In this document: positions 22,971 through 34,244 of the stretch, one piece after another
Layout of the letters: each line of letters begins with the position of its first letter
Position numbering within the stretch: the stretch's first letter is position 1
Source of the DNA: Clavelina lepadiformis
Lineage: Eukaryota; Chordata; Ascidiacea; Aplousobranchia; Clavelinidae
Direction of reading: 5' to 3'
Assembly (NCBI RefSeq): GCF_947623445.1
Contig: NC_135244.1
Span: forward strand, 18,166,860 to 18,230,859
Length of the DNA: 64,000 bases
The notes under the pieces: model-generated
The model's input: only the letters and a program-made list of their open reading frames with translations
What the model was told of the DNA's origin: nothing
Database searches by the model: none
Position numbers and translations under genes: made by a program

Positions 22971-23580
22971 CAGGGCCGTAACCAAGTCATCAAACTCGAG
23001 TCGCAAGTATTCAAGTATTAAGTATTCAAGTATTAAGTATTCAAGTATTCATTTACGGTTTAAGACTCAAGACAAGTCGTTTGAAGGAATTCATTTGACC
23101 TTGACGCGAGTCATTTGGCAAATAAAAGTTAGGTCAAGTGGATTGATATCTGAAGCCAATCCATACAGAAAGCAAAAAAAACTCTCTGTCAACAACGATT
23201 TTAATATGTTTGAAACTTTATTTTGTTTTACAGCCCCGAACGCGTTTGTAAGGCAAACAAAGTTCATTTCCAAGTTACACCTTAATGGTTTAGAGTTTGG
23301 ACAATAGAAAAAAATTCGTTTTACCTTAATACTGAGATTTATAGTTATCAATTAAGACCGACTCAATTAAAGTTGAGTGTTTTCAAATATTGACTCGAGT
23401 CAAATCAACTGTATAAAGGTATGTTATAGGAAAGGACTTCAGTCAACTTTTTGCAACAATGTCTCGAGTCAATGCGACTGTGAATTTTTCATTGTCTGGC
23501 CAATTGTCCTACGATTGATGACAAGCGTATCAAACTTCACACTATTTGTTGTCCCATTGAATGTAGGCTACTTTCGTCTT
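22971..23580. mobile_element. hAT-like element with CTCGAGTC motifs, right end unclear
   Basis: It begins CAGGGCCGTAACCAAGTC, the inverse of the end at 17436, and contains repeated ACTCGAGTC motifs. A 15-bp tandem repeat (AAGTATTCAAGTATT) lies at 23005-23050. It occupies intron sequence of damaged gene A. The right end was not located. Confidence 0.4.
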
Positions 23581-23992
23581 GGTAAAATTGTCTAATCGTT
23601 TGCTCGAATCAGAACAACACTGTTAGATGCTACATTTTTTTAAACAAAAATGACAGAAAAAAAAAACAGTCTAAGAGCATTTATACATGTAAATGTCTGT
23701 ACAATTGTAATAGCGAAGACTTATTTGTTTAACATCGTACCTTTGCGTCAGGAAAAGCTTGATGAATCTCTTCCCAGAAAATATAAGCTGGAACATCCAC
23801 CACTGCGTCAACATTCTTGTACATCTGCTTGAAATCCTCCACGCATCCTCCGGACGAAAAGATTTTCCTCCATTCCTTTTCGTGATACCAGAAATGATCC
23901 ATCCAATCGTAGACCTGGTAATCTAGTCCTTCTAACGCGCTCACCATTGACTTGGTGCCGGTCTTGGAAAATCCTGCCACAATTATCTTCAT

Positions 23993-25185
23993 TCTTTGAT
24001 TAATGTTTAGCTAAGTGATGTTGAAATGATCGAGTCCTATTTGTAAATTAATTGCTTTTGTAATTAATTGCTATTTAACCTTCGTTGCTCAGCACATTTC
24101 TCTGAATACATACAAACAGCGTATAGGTCACGTAAGGATACTGAGTTATCTGTTTACATTTCAAACTGGTAATATGATACACGCTATACCAGAACCCCTT
24201 TTGTGTCATAGCTATAGCGAGTCGTCTTTATTATCAAATTCGACGTTGTTTTGTCGTATTGTCCCGCGCATTTTGAAATTTATCACAAATATTTACCCTG
24301 CGTATGCTATTGGTTATCTATAATGTGACGTTTAAGTTTTACCTACTGGTAATGTTACAAAGAGAATGGAAGTCTGTGAAAGATTTTTAGTAGAAATAAC
24401 AATTTCCTTTTACTTTGTTGTTTATTTAAATTTAAGTATAAATAAGCATAAACAGTGAATGTAATTCGCACCCAGTGAGGAGAATTAAAGTTATAAGCCG
24501 ATATCAATGAACCGTCGAAAGTCGAAAAGTTTATTTAACGCTGAATGTCGTAAAAAGAATTTGTCACCTTATAGACTTATAGAGTACATGTCAATTTGTT
24601 CGTTGTGACTGGCGTTAGACACTGCAATCAGTGTATAGCCTAACCTGTATGGTTTTCTGTTTATCATTCATGGCTAATTTTCGTGGAAGCATGCAAATTA
24701 GTAACAGTAGGTTTGAAAACTGTTTTGACACAACATGCCTTGTTTTCTGATGTTTTACAGATTGAAGTCCCTTCTGTTTCTAGAATTTTCAGGCCTACGC
24801 ATTGAAAGCTTCTGTAAACAGAATACTAAGGGGTAGAATATAGCCCGCGCTCATTCATTGAAAACAGTAACAACTTCCTTTACAAATGCATTGTTGTTTT
24901 TAGGATATAAGTCCCCCCTATTCATGAACAAAATCCGTATGTGCCTTAAATATATTAATAAACATTTTGATTGTTATTTTTCTTGTTTATAGTTGGAGGA
25001 ATGTATTGTTACATCCCTGCTTGTGATAGCATACTAAATGCTTATATAGTGTATATTAAAACACAGCAAGCCTGTCAGTACATAGCTCGCTCGCACCAAT
25101 ACAATATAACACTTAAGTTAAACAGTAATACGAAGCTAACTCAGTGAGGTAAATTAATCAATGCTTGAAGCATACAAGCAGTAGG
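23993..25185. other. No gene recognised
   Basis: Upstream flank of damaged gene A; no supported exon or repeat. Confidence 0.35.
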
Positions 25186-25800
25186 GGCTTTAAGATGAAA
25201 CGGTCGTCTTGGGGCACCCCTATTTTTGGATATGCGCTCTAAAATACATATATTGTATACTAATAGTATGGTTAACTACTCGCACTTTTTCTGGACAAGA
25301 ATCATTCACTAGTTTATGCTAATTAGCTATATGAACTGTATGTAGAATAGGGGAAGTTGTATAAATCAAACCTCCCCGTAAATTGGTTTCCTCCGGCTTC
25401 GAGATTACTTTCATATAGCTTGATGTTCAAAAGCTCACGTGCCAAGACGAAGACAAAATTGTGTTCTCTGCTGGAAAACTTCTGAGGTAATAGGCGCTTG
25501 ATAGCAGCAAAGAAATGAAGGATATGAGATGTTGGTGGCCATAGAGCAAAAGGTAGGGAGGCATAAACTGAAAGAAATGCACAAACAAATCTCAAGTAGT
25601 TTGATTTTTGATATAAAATCAACATTTTACCCATTTTAGACCATGTAAATTCAAAGTTTGGAAAATATTTCGCAACAGCTGCACAGTTAACACCGTTATT
25701 ATAAAGTTTAGCTGGAAAAATCAATAAGTTTATTATACGAGTATTGGATTTTGGCACATTGCGCGATGTAACAAATCATTCAAACCACTGCGATATTAAA
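25186..25800. repeat. Interspersed repeat, shared with intron 2 of gene G
   Basis: In reverse, 25260-25800 matches 51295-51560 and 52258-52410, so the two loci are diverged copies of one element. The copy in gene G carries about 700 bp of extra sequence. A 144-codon open frame on the minus strand here is broken in the other copy, so it is not called as a gene. Terminal repeats were not found. Confidence 0.55.
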
Positions 25801-26460
25801 TTTTTTTTTGACGTCTTCAAGTTGAACTCTTTATATAAAAACTATACGCAAATTGCGAAATTCATGGTTTTGTACAGAATATATTCATCAATTGTATCAC
25901 TAATATATCAATAAGTATTGATCGTAATCTCCAATCACATTGCATCCTTCAACAGTTTCCCACGTTCACTGGTAACAATCGCCTAAACGCCTAAGTATCT
26001 TTCTTGAGGTTCCATGTCAATTCAATCCCGGTAATACAAATTTTAAATACTTGATAGTTGATAACAGAATATACTATAGTAAATAGTCGCTAAAATCGAA
26101 CAGAATAAGTTGCTTTTTATGAATTGTTGTTAAATCAGTAATTTGAAAGCAACTCTTGTCTTAACCGGGTATAAACATTAATAAAAATACCTATGAAATT
26201 TTTTAATGGTACAATATACACATTTTACAAAACAATATTCAACGTAAGGTAGCTCAGTAAATTTGTGAACGACTGACTGCTCTACCAGCGGATAATGAAT
26301 TATTTTAAAGTGGTTTTTTCAATGTTTTTTTTATTTTTCTGTGAGTCATCTCAATTACAAAACAACCGCCAAAATGCGAACAGCAAAACGTGCTCATTTT
26401 CGTTTATCGAATGCGTTCTTTGCACACGATTATTTGGTATTATTTGCTTACATCGGTCTA
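25801..26460. other. No gene recognised
   Basis: AT-rich flank upstream of the pogo-type gene; no supported feature. Confidence 0.35.
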
Positions 26461-26470
26461 TTTGAGCAAT

Positions 26471-27247
26471 ATGGAACCACCAATTAAGAAATCAAGGAAG
26501 TCTTACGATCAAGTAACGCTAAATGCAGCTATTAAAGATGGCGAAAGGTCCATTCGAAGGGCCTCAGTGGCATTCAATATTCCAAAAATCACGTTAATTG
26601 ATCGGGTTTTAGGTAAGGTATCAGTCAATAGCTTATGGTAGCTTATGTAAAGACGTCAATCAACGTAAGCTGCTTTACATGGGTGTATTTCTATTTTATT
26701 GTTCGGCGTAGCTTGTACAAAAGCGCTGAACATGAGCATCGCATACATATCATCAGAGGTGGGCAGTCGGTGCAAAATGTCATCTGCAACTCTCCACTAA
26801 ACTTCCACAAAAATTCTTTTAAGAAAACGACCTCCAGGTATGCCTAAACGTACTGCGAAGGAAGATGAATTAATTGTATTTTCAAACAATATGGCCAGCA
26901 GAGGTTATGGTCTATCAAAGAGACAGGTGTAGTTTTATTGTTATGAAGTTTATCTTAAACATTACAAACACATTCATTAAATATGTTACAAGTATAATTA
27001 TAAACAAACAATTAATGTACAATGCAAGTTTTATAAAGGCTAATCAAGCAACATTTTGTGCTTTGAGGTTTTACAAGCTGTAAAAAGGTTGTTGGACTTC
27101 AGTGGTCGAACTGAGGATTATTTTATAGACAATCTGCCCAGTGATTCCTTGTGGGAGGGATTTCCCATTCGACATCCTGCGCTTAAATTAAAATTAACAG
27201 AGAAGCTGGAAATGGCTAGACTAGAGCAATATCGTGCTCCGAAGTAA
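26471..27247 (+). CDS. Psq/CENP-B-type DNA-binding protein of pogo transposase origin, three exons
   Basis: Exons 26471-26612, 26838-26926 and 27068-27247 have GT-AG borders and matching phases and give an uninterrupted 136-residue protein. Exon 1 is a pipsqueak helix-turn-helix (LNAAIKDGERSIRRASVAFN, then IPKITLIDRVLG). Exons 2 and 3 follow the CENP-B-type helix-turn-helix of Tigger transposases (GMPKRTAKEDELIVF, RGYGLSKRQV, DNLPSDSLWEGFPIRHPALK). The frame stops right after this (EQYRAPK), before a would-be donor AG/GTAAG. Catalytic-domain remnants lie downstream (27540-28330) in broken frames. Either it is the surviving front part of a dying transposon, or a small DNA-binding gene derived from one. 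Confidence 0.5.
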
Positions 27248-27539
27248 AGGTAAGACGTTGGTCTTCCTCAATAGAAAGCCATGTTGGAAGAATACCAGAC
27301 ACGATTTTTAAATCTGACGAATCTGGATTCCCACTCCAGACAAATTCCTCTGAAGGGTTCGTGGAAAAGCAATACCGAAAAGCAAGTGATAGCAAAACGC
27401 ATTTAGCAACACAAAACAAGGCATTGATTTGCCTATTCAAGGGTTCTGCTGTTTTTGCCACCGACAGTAGTTGAATGACAAAAGAGGCTTTTTATTACTG
27501 GATCGAGAGTGTTTATATTTTATGTTTTTTTATACCACC

Positions 27540-28330
27540 TGCCGCGGAACTACGCTCGGTCGTCTTCCTGTTAGACTACCATTCGTTTCATAAAGATTAC
27601 TGCTTTGCAGTGATCATGAAGTCGTGTTACTTTCCCTTCCACTGCATACGTTAATGTCATGCCACCGTTGGATAAATGCTTCTTCGGCCCTTTTAAATCC
27701 AAATAGAAGATCGCATGCAATGAATTTATTCATGTCAACCAACCACCCGATTTACAAGTTTATGTTACTAAGCAAAAATGCAAGAAGCTGCCATATTTGG
27801 CGCTTCCATTAATACAACTGGCACATTGCCAAGTACGAAAGCTGTTAACGACCAAGATTGCTCTCCCAATCTGTCACATATCACACATCCAACAGCTATC
27901 AATGATCTTCCATCGACGTCCATTAATGTGGATAATCATTTTTTCTTCAGTCTCCTCCAATCTGAACAACTGGATGATCTTGATTTGTTTCTCAACGATA
28001 ATAATCACTTCCAATCGAGTCTCCACTCTCCACTGACATCAATCAACAAAATCATCTCCATTACTGACACCTTCATTGACACGAGTTCCAAACCTGTTTC
28101 CACGATAGCTGCTGGCTCATCTCAATCGGGTATATGGTCCCCGGTGTCACAGGCTTTGAGCAAGCTTTCTCCTGTGAGATCAAAAGGTTATTGTATTAGA
28201 AGCGGTTGAAAGCACTACATAACAAGAAATTTGAAGAAAAATGTCAAGCGGGTGACGAGGTTGGCTTTGTGTGAAGAAAGGAACAGTAGAAGACGAGAAA
28301 TAGTGAGGGATAATAATATATTATAATATA
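27540..28330 (+). mobile_element. Decayed catalytic and C-terminal part of a Tigger/pogo transposon
   Basis: In changing frames the plus strand shows VFLLDYHSFHKDY (resembling the LLLDGHSSH region of the DDE domain), then MPPLDKCFFGPFKS (the QPLDVGVFGPLK region), then NTTGTLPSTKAV followed by DQDC (the GIYPFN and DEDF region) and a basic tail near 28230-28310. Order and spacing fit one transposase whose front part is at 26471-27247. Frame changes and stops show it is dead. Terminal inverted repeats were not found. Confidence 0.55.
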
Positions 28331-28339
28331 AGAGAGTAC

Positions 28340-29160
28340 TACCAGGAACAAGGATCTTCAAAAATGGCCGATCGGGAGCTGTTAAAACTGCCTTGCGCTA
28401 AAATGAATACAAAGTCTACACTATAAAGAACGGTTGAAAAATTACTAGCAAAATGTAAGTATTAATGTTTGTTGCATGGAATTGTAGCATGGGTTACAAG
28501 TTGTTCATTGCAAAAGTACATGTATTTTTGTTATTTTACTTTTGCTGTCGAAGGTGGTAAAGTTATTTTTTTGCACATAATTTGCGCTATTTCAAAAGAA
28601 AAATTTCACAACAAAACGAAAAAGCTAATCGAAATTAGCTTTAAAGCTCCACTGACTTCAAGCAGTCGAAATGTTTGTTCAGCTGGTTGCAGACTAAAAT
28701 GACGGCAGTTATCCACTCAAGAGACATTTAGGTCACGTGACTTCTCCTCGTGCTTAGGCTAAGTGTTGTTGATTAACCTGCTGATGTGGTAGGTTACTTT
28801 GGCAATAAAGACTAATGCGAAAAAGTTCATTGTGGCTTTAAGTGCACCAATGCTAATTTGTACTCCAGCGATCCCTTGTTGCACCTGAATGTAGCCTAGA
28901 ACAAACTGGAGAGTTTTGCGCAAGCGCACTTAATATTGTTTTCCATGAGCTACAGTAGTGCACTTAGTGGATTGGACACCGAGCTTACTCATATGCAATT
29001 TTCAACTCATTTACCGTAGTTGTAAGTGTTTCCGATGCACGAACACACATAGGCCTAGTTAATCAACTGCATGCCAGTATATGATTCCAATTCCAACCCA
29101 TTCCAATCTCCTGAAAAAGGGCTATTTATGTCAGTGCAATAGCAAAGAGAATGATGTTCC
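28340..29160. other. No gene recognised
   Basis: No supported exon or repeat boundary in this stretch. Confidence 0.35.
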
Positions 29161-29168
29161 GAATTAGG

Positions 29169-29579
29169 CTAATGGCAACAGTAGTATAGAAACTGGCATG
29201 TTTTATCGAGCAATTTCCACTCTTTTAGACGGGAAGAAATTATCTCTGCTTTCGCTATTGTAAGACCCAAGTCTCTAGTTAAATCATCGAATTCATTTTG
29301 GTTTGGAAAGTGAGGAGTTTTGCTTGAACACGGTACATCAACTTCAAAGTCAGCATAATCATCTTCTGATAAACTGGACGATATTGTAGAATTCAATTGA
29401 GGTGGAAGATTAGGAATGGACAGTTCTGGACCATGGTGTACTGGTGCAATAGATTGTATATGAATAGTTAAATAAAAAATTCTCCTGTCTCTTGGTGAAT
29501 AGCGGGTTCTCTGCAGATTCGGGGTATGGCAAATGGCATGTTTTTGCGACTTCCTCGCATCAATCCTTCTAATGTGCAT
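29169..29579 (-). other. Repetitive-ORF fragment of unknown class
   Basis: A 136-codon open frame on the minus strand has a Pro/Ser-rich middle, an acidic patch (SSLSEDDYADFEVDV) and an end reading FDDLTRDLGLTIAKAEIISS then RLKEWKLLD. This resembles, from memory, the DLVRDLNL...AELLGSRLKEWNLL motif of a repetitive protein family seen in many invertebrate genomes, whose element class I cannot name. The similarity stops at RLKEWKLLD, so this is probably a truncated fragment. Confidence 0.4.
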
Positions 29580-29599
29580 TTGAAACTTCCACAGCGCAG

Positions 29600-30212
29600 C
29601 CCGTCCTCAGGCAAACTGTATAATCTAAGTTTTTGAGAATCAATTAGCGAAGAAACAGGCTTGCAACCATGAGTAGATTAGTTACGCACTTTTAAACCTT
29701 ATTTGTCCATTTTCAAATAAAGGGATTGAAAGTACTGGTTAGAGTAGATTTTTTTCCAGGTTGTTTAAGTGGCAAGATATTTTCGTCCAACTGGTTCTTA
29801 GCGTTTTGGGCGATGGATTTTAATGATTTCAATGAGGTAATTCTAAAGGAAAAAATGGAAACTATGTTTGTAGTTTTAATTTTACTGCGGTTTGAATGCG
29901 AAGCTTGCGACATGAAATGCGTAAGCGTTGTATCTGCAGCACGTATGAGTAACGCTATTCTACTTTGCTTTAAGTGCAAGGCAAAATTACATGTGTAACA
30001 CGCCGCAGACCACGCCAACATTTACATCATATGCTACACTGACCGCGAAACGTGACCTTACGTGGAACAAAAGCAATGTGTCATATTCAAAGCACTGTAA
30101 AATAAAAAGTAGGCAACCGTTTTTCAATAGAATTTCCTTACTGTGTAAAGAAATTCATACGCTACCCACATGAGCAAAATCTTCGTTGGCCCGTGCCCAG
30201 AATGCTTGCAGT
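29600..30212. other. No gene recognised
   Basis: Open frames occur on both strands at 29713-30021 but neither resembles a known protein and they overlap in antisense. Confidence 0.35.
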
Positions 30213-30216
30213 TTAA

Positions 30217-30606
30217 CCCTATTTACACTAGGTGTGGCTTCTCCTGCACACAGTCACAGCCAGACGTGGCGTACAGTGCTGTAGAAATTTGTTGACTTTT
30301 CATAAAAAATGTTCAGCTATCTGTCCATGTTTGATTTTGTAATTTTTCAAATAATGTCGTATTATCATGATTATGCTCTCTCTCCCGCATCGAGGCGTAT
30401 CGTTTTCGTTTACTCATTCACGTACTACTAACTGTTCTCTACTCGCGGTCAGATGGTTTTCCGCCCAGCGGGAGCGCGGCGTGACAACAAATACATCACT
30501 TGCAGAAATATTCAATTTACACTAAATGCACTTTAACCTGTAAAAATCTGATCAGTTTCGGCCACACCTAGTAAAAATAGTAGTCGCGCACCCGGTTTGG
30601 ATAGGG
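30217..30606. mobile_element. piggyBac-type MITE, copy a (390 bp)
   Basis: Ends CCCTATTTACACTAGGTGTGG and CCGGTTTGGATAGGG, both beginning or ending with the CCCTAT motif, are flanked by TTAA at 30213-30216 and 30607-30610. Non-coding. The right flanking TTAA is also the left flanking TTAA of copy b. Confidence 0.8.
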
Positions 30607-30610
30607 TTAA

Positions 30611-31151
30611 CCCTATTTTCACTAGGTGTGGCTTCTCCTGCACAGTCACAGAAAAACGTGGCGTACGGTTGCATTGTTTGCTGTAGAAACTTGAAATTTG
30701 GTGTACTTTTCCTAAAAAATGTTCAGCTATCTGTCCATGTTTGTTTTATAAAGTTGGAGTTTGTAATTTTTGAGATATTTTCATAATTTTTCTCTCTCCG
30801 CATTGAAGCGAATCGTTTTCGTTCATCATTTACGCACCACTAACTCGACTAACTATTCTCTTGTCTTCTCTTCTCGCAGTCAGCTGGTTTTCCCCACAGC
30901 GGGGCGCGGCGTAACACGAAAAATTTCTAGAAATGTATCACTTGTGGAAATACTTAATTTACACTAAATTCACTTTCTTTTGCTTTACAATTATGATGTA
31001 TACAGGAAGCCAGATGTTTTTGCTATTAACCTGTAAAAATCCGATCAGTTCACGACGTATAGTTTTCGAGTAATTAACGATTGAAAATGTGTGTGCAGTG
31101 TCGGCCACACCTATTGAAAATGGCAAAGTCGCGAGCCCGGTATGGATAGGG
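30611..31151. mobile_element. piggyBac-type MITE, copy b (541 bp)
   Basis: Same ends as copy a, flanked by TTAA at 30607-30610 and 31152-31155. Its right 160 bp closely match 1-160. It is longer than copy a, which appears internally deleted. Confidence 0.82.
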
Positions 31152-31385
31152 TTAAATAATAAGAATCAAAGTCGGTCGACAATCTTGCCACCGTAAACAA
31201 GGTAGCGGCCGTAACTGCTGAAGATTTTCGACAAAGTTTTACATTGTGCTTGAGCAATGAAACCGCAACGTACAGCAGAATTTAAGTACATGTCCAATCA
31301 CAAAGAACTATTTCGCTCTCAGATCGAAAACGTACATATATATAGGTAAGGGTGTGGCTAACCTAATAAAAGCTTTAGTGTGGAC

Positions 31386-31526
31386 CAGGGTTGTAATGAC
31401 TCGAACCAGAGATCGTAAATCACGCAAGTCACGTCATGATAATTGTGATGGTAAGAAAGACAACTGTAGTTACAGATGAAACCGACTCGACTTGAGTCAC
31501 AAAAAATCGCTGGGTCACCAACCCTG
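31386..31526. mobile_element. Short hAT-like MITE (141 bp)
   Basis: Ends CAGGGTTG and CCAACCCTG are flanked by GTGTGGAC and GTATGGCC, an 8-bp duplication with two mismatches. The interior has ACTCGACTTGAGTC motifs like those at 22971-23580. Confidence 0.6.
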
Positions 31527-31534
31527 GTATGGCC

Positions 31535-32025
31535 TACTGTATTTTCGCAGTTAATGATTAACTATTTTTTAAGGTTGCATGTTTTCCTTGCAGACTATTA
31601 CCCAATTCGTAATGACCCCAGCCCACTCTGTTTGAGCACAGGCTTATTGCCCTGTCCTACGAGCACTGTCTCAGCCTAGCTTATTGCATCTTTAAAACGA
31701 CCCCAGCCTAGAAAAGGTCCTGTTGCAGTAGCATTTAGTGAAGTTAAACAATATCAGTCCAGTATAGCGGTTCTCTACCAGCAGTATATTAACTGATTGT
31801 TACGAACCAGCAGAAAGCCAGGGCTTGTTGCGCAGATTTGTATGATTTCGGGCTGCAGCTCAAACCACTAGCTATTTTCCTTCTGCGGAGTCGAAGAAAA
31901 ACGGAAAACTTTCGAGGACGACCCGAAGTACTCCCAGTTGTATGGGAGGTATTGGCGCTACTGATGTAGGCTAATGCTCTCGGACAACGCAATAGTGTAT
32001 GTGAAGTTTCTACAGTACACTTTGA
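31535..32025. other. No gene recognised
   Basis: No supported exon or repeat boundary in this stretch. Confidence 0.35.
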
Positions 32026-32033
32026 GAATATAC

Positions 32034-32952
32034 CAGGGGTTCTTAACTTGGGGTCCGAGAAGATGCATTAAGGGGTCCATGAAACGAAATACAATTACAG
32101 TCGACTCCGCTTAATTCGGACACTTTGGTTCCGCTCACTTTTGGCCGAATTAAGCGGAGAAACGGCTTTGTCCGAATTAAGTGGAAAATCAATTGTTCGT
32201 TTCATGGTCATGCATAAAGGCAAAAAACGCATTTAAAATACTGTAGTGTTGCGTAATAAATGAATTGCAGCTGCGCTATACTGCAGTAACTGGCACTGAT
32301 CGCATAAAACGTCTTCGTTTACTTTAGTGAGCAATTTCACTTTTTGTGCTAAACTTTTCTGTACAATTTTGTCCTACAAGATGGACGCAATTGTACCGAA
32401 GTAAAAGCGACTATGAAGCTGGCACGGCGTTATATGAGTTCATTGTCGATTGTTACTGCATCGATCGTCATTGTTTCACCATAATCACTCATAATGCAAT
32501 TGAATCTTGTCTTAAAACGAACGAAGTACTGTTTATTGTGTCATAACCTAACGATGGAATTGCGAACCTGTGTCCGAATTAAGCGGAGAATTGTCCGAAT
32601 TAACAGGAGTTTTTTACGTTCAATTTTTACTTTTGTTCCGTTCCCGAGCATTTTGGCCGAATAAAGCGGTTGTCCGGGTTATCCGGTGTCCGAATTAAGT
32701 GGATTCGACTGTATTCCGAAAATCCACGTATTTTCGTCTGTCCACGATTCCACTTCATCAGGCCACAACCGCAGCCAAACATGCACCTCGAATAGATTGA
32801 GCAATTGCGAAACCGCCTTTGTGATGCAATAATACATTGCAAGTCTGGCATTGTAGTATTCGACATTTGCAATGTGTTTCTTGCAAAGGGATCCATAGCT
32901 TTTCAAAGAATGTTTTAGGGGTTCGTGATCCAAAAAAGGTTAAGAAACACTG
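32034..32952. mobile_element. hAT-type element interrupted by a Tigger MITE
   Basis: It starts CAGGGGTTCTTAACTTGGGG and ends with CCAAAAAAGGTTAAGAAACACTG. The flanks GAATATAC (32026-32033) and GAATATGC (32953-32960) form an 8-bp duplication with one mismatch. Without the insertion at 32098-32711 it is about 300 bp and non-coding. It is a diverged relative of the element at 20563. Confidence 0.8.
32098..32711. mobile_element. Tigger/pogo-type MITE (614 bp) nested in a hAT element
   Basis: Inverted ends CAGTCGACTCCGCTTAATTC and GAATTAAGTGGATTCGACTG are flanked by TA on both sides (32096-32097 and 32712-32713), as expected for the Tc1/mariner superfamily. Its right part is the inverse of 18382 to about 18790. 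No transposase frame remains. Confidence 0.85.
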
Positions 32953-33119
32953 GAATATGCTCTTCGACCCATCAGCTGCGAAAGTAGGCTAGTGTTTGAT
33001 CAGGGCAAACAGCGCATTATGGAACTCGGTTCACACTGAAAAGCCTAACGTTGTTCATAGAAAGCTGTCCCAAAGTACTTGGACTTTTTGCATTGGTCTA
33101 AGGAAAATATAACGGCACA

Positions 33120-34244
33120 ATGAAAGTTATAGTTGCTGGAATGTTTAAAACCGGTACCAAGTCGATGGTAGCAGCCCTAAAAGAACTAGATTATGACGTT
33201 TATGACTATTTGGATCATTTCTGGTATCATGGCAATGAGTGGATCAAGATCCTTACCCATGGTGGTAGTCAGTATGATTTCAAAAGAATGTACGAAGATG
33301 TGGATGCAATAGCTGACTCGCCTGTTTATTTATTTTGGGAGGAAATAAGCCAAGTTTTTCCCGACTGCAAAGTACAGAACAAGTTAATGTCAAACATAAA
33401 TAGATCTTTTATAAAACTGAAAAGAAATCATTTTATGTTTAGATAATCTTGACCGTCCGTGACGAAGAAAGTTGGTACCAAAGCTTACTTGCTCAAATTT
33501 TTGAAATTAACAACAACAAAACGTTTCTCTGGTTGCAAACTCTGTCACCTACCGGGAGGAGGTTTTTTCGGTTTTCTCAATTATTGTGCAAGTCTTTTGT
33601 TATAGTACTACGTTTCCCTTTATGTACCAATAAACGTTTACAATTTGTTTTTTATTTTCCTGTAGACTCCAACTGTTGCGGTTATATTGTACGGCATCCT
33701 TTTGATCTAAGGGTGCGTTCGAAAATGGGCGATCAACGGTTCTACAGACAACATCAAACATACTGCTTGCAGGTGATATTAATGTAGAAGTGATGACGGT
33801 ATCTTAAGTACTGCAAAGAACATACAATCTTGCGTGCGCTGGCAATGACTAAGCAAAGAAAGTTAATCATTAATTTCAAAATAAACACTTTTCAAAGTCT
33901 TTTCCATCTATGCGTAATTATTTTAGAATGCCCCGAAAGACAGATTATTGGTATACAACGTTAATGAAGGATGGGGACCTCTTTGCAAGTTCCTCGGAAA
34001 AGAAATCCTAAACAAAGAGTTTCCTCATGAAAACAAAGGAGCAACAATCATTGGCAAATTGATGAAAACTCACCCGGCAACTTTACGGATGCAACGCGAG
34101 ATGCTCTTTATTTTGTCAGCTTTAGCCAGCCTGGGAGCGTTCGGCACCTTCAAGTTATATAAATCTGGGCATTGGAGATTATGTTTGCATGGGATATTCA
34201 TGCTTAAGAACATCTTCAAAGAACTATTTTCTTTCGGTGTTTAA
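33120..34244 (+). CDS. Sulfotransferase-like gene B, intact
   Basis: Exons 33120-33371, 33443-33587, 33666-33772 and 33927-34244 give 273 residues. Residues 6-14 (GMFKTGTKS) form the P-loop that binds the phosphosulfate of PAPS. DHFWYHGNEW follows near residue 34. Exon 2 opens with IILTVRDEESWYQS, whose Arg and Ser would bind the 3' phosphate. Exon 4 begins NAPKDRLLVYNVNEGWGPLC and has a hydrophobic segment (MLFILSALASLGAFGTF, about residues 227-243) followed by basic residues, which fits a tail anchor with the catalytic part in the cytosol. The pattern fits Pfam Sulfotransfer_4. Intron 2 starts with GC rather than GT (TTGT/GCAAGT). The substrate is unknown. Confidence 0.87.

Larger units (their letters stand above)
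21750..23992 (-). pseudogene. Sulfotransferase-like gene A, exon 2 not found
   Basis: Minus strand. Exon 1 (23741-23992) has the P-loop motif GFSKTGTKS and DHFWYHEKEW. Exon 3 (22201-22307) ends FRQHQAYCLQ. Exon 4 (21750-21986) begins NAPKDKLLVYNVKEGWEP and ends in a hydrophobic anchor (ELFVAFGLLTGLFAFVFYRIF). Each has good splice signals and intact coding. The expected 145-nt exon 2 with the VRDExSW motif was not found in the 1.4 kb between exons 1 and 3, which is filled by repeats. Joining exon 1 directly to exon 3 puts exon 3 out of frame and reaches a stop within three codons. Closest relative by exon 4 wording is gene D. Probably a host gene that lost exon 2, unless a very diverged exon was missed. 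Confidence 0.7.

Noticed and set aside
25323-25757. 144-codon open frame on the minus strand
   Set aside because: It lies inside a repeat whose other copy (51295-52410) is broken in this frame, and it has no recognisable domain.
26754-26785. CAGAGGTGGGCAGTCGGT, like a MITE end
   Set aside because: Only about 20 bp match, with no second end; it may be a broken end within an intron of the pogo-type gene, but a full element is not supported.
32627-32933. Two minus-strand frames of 84-89 codons
   Set aside because: They cross the boundary between the Tigger MITE and its hAT host, so they are chance frames.
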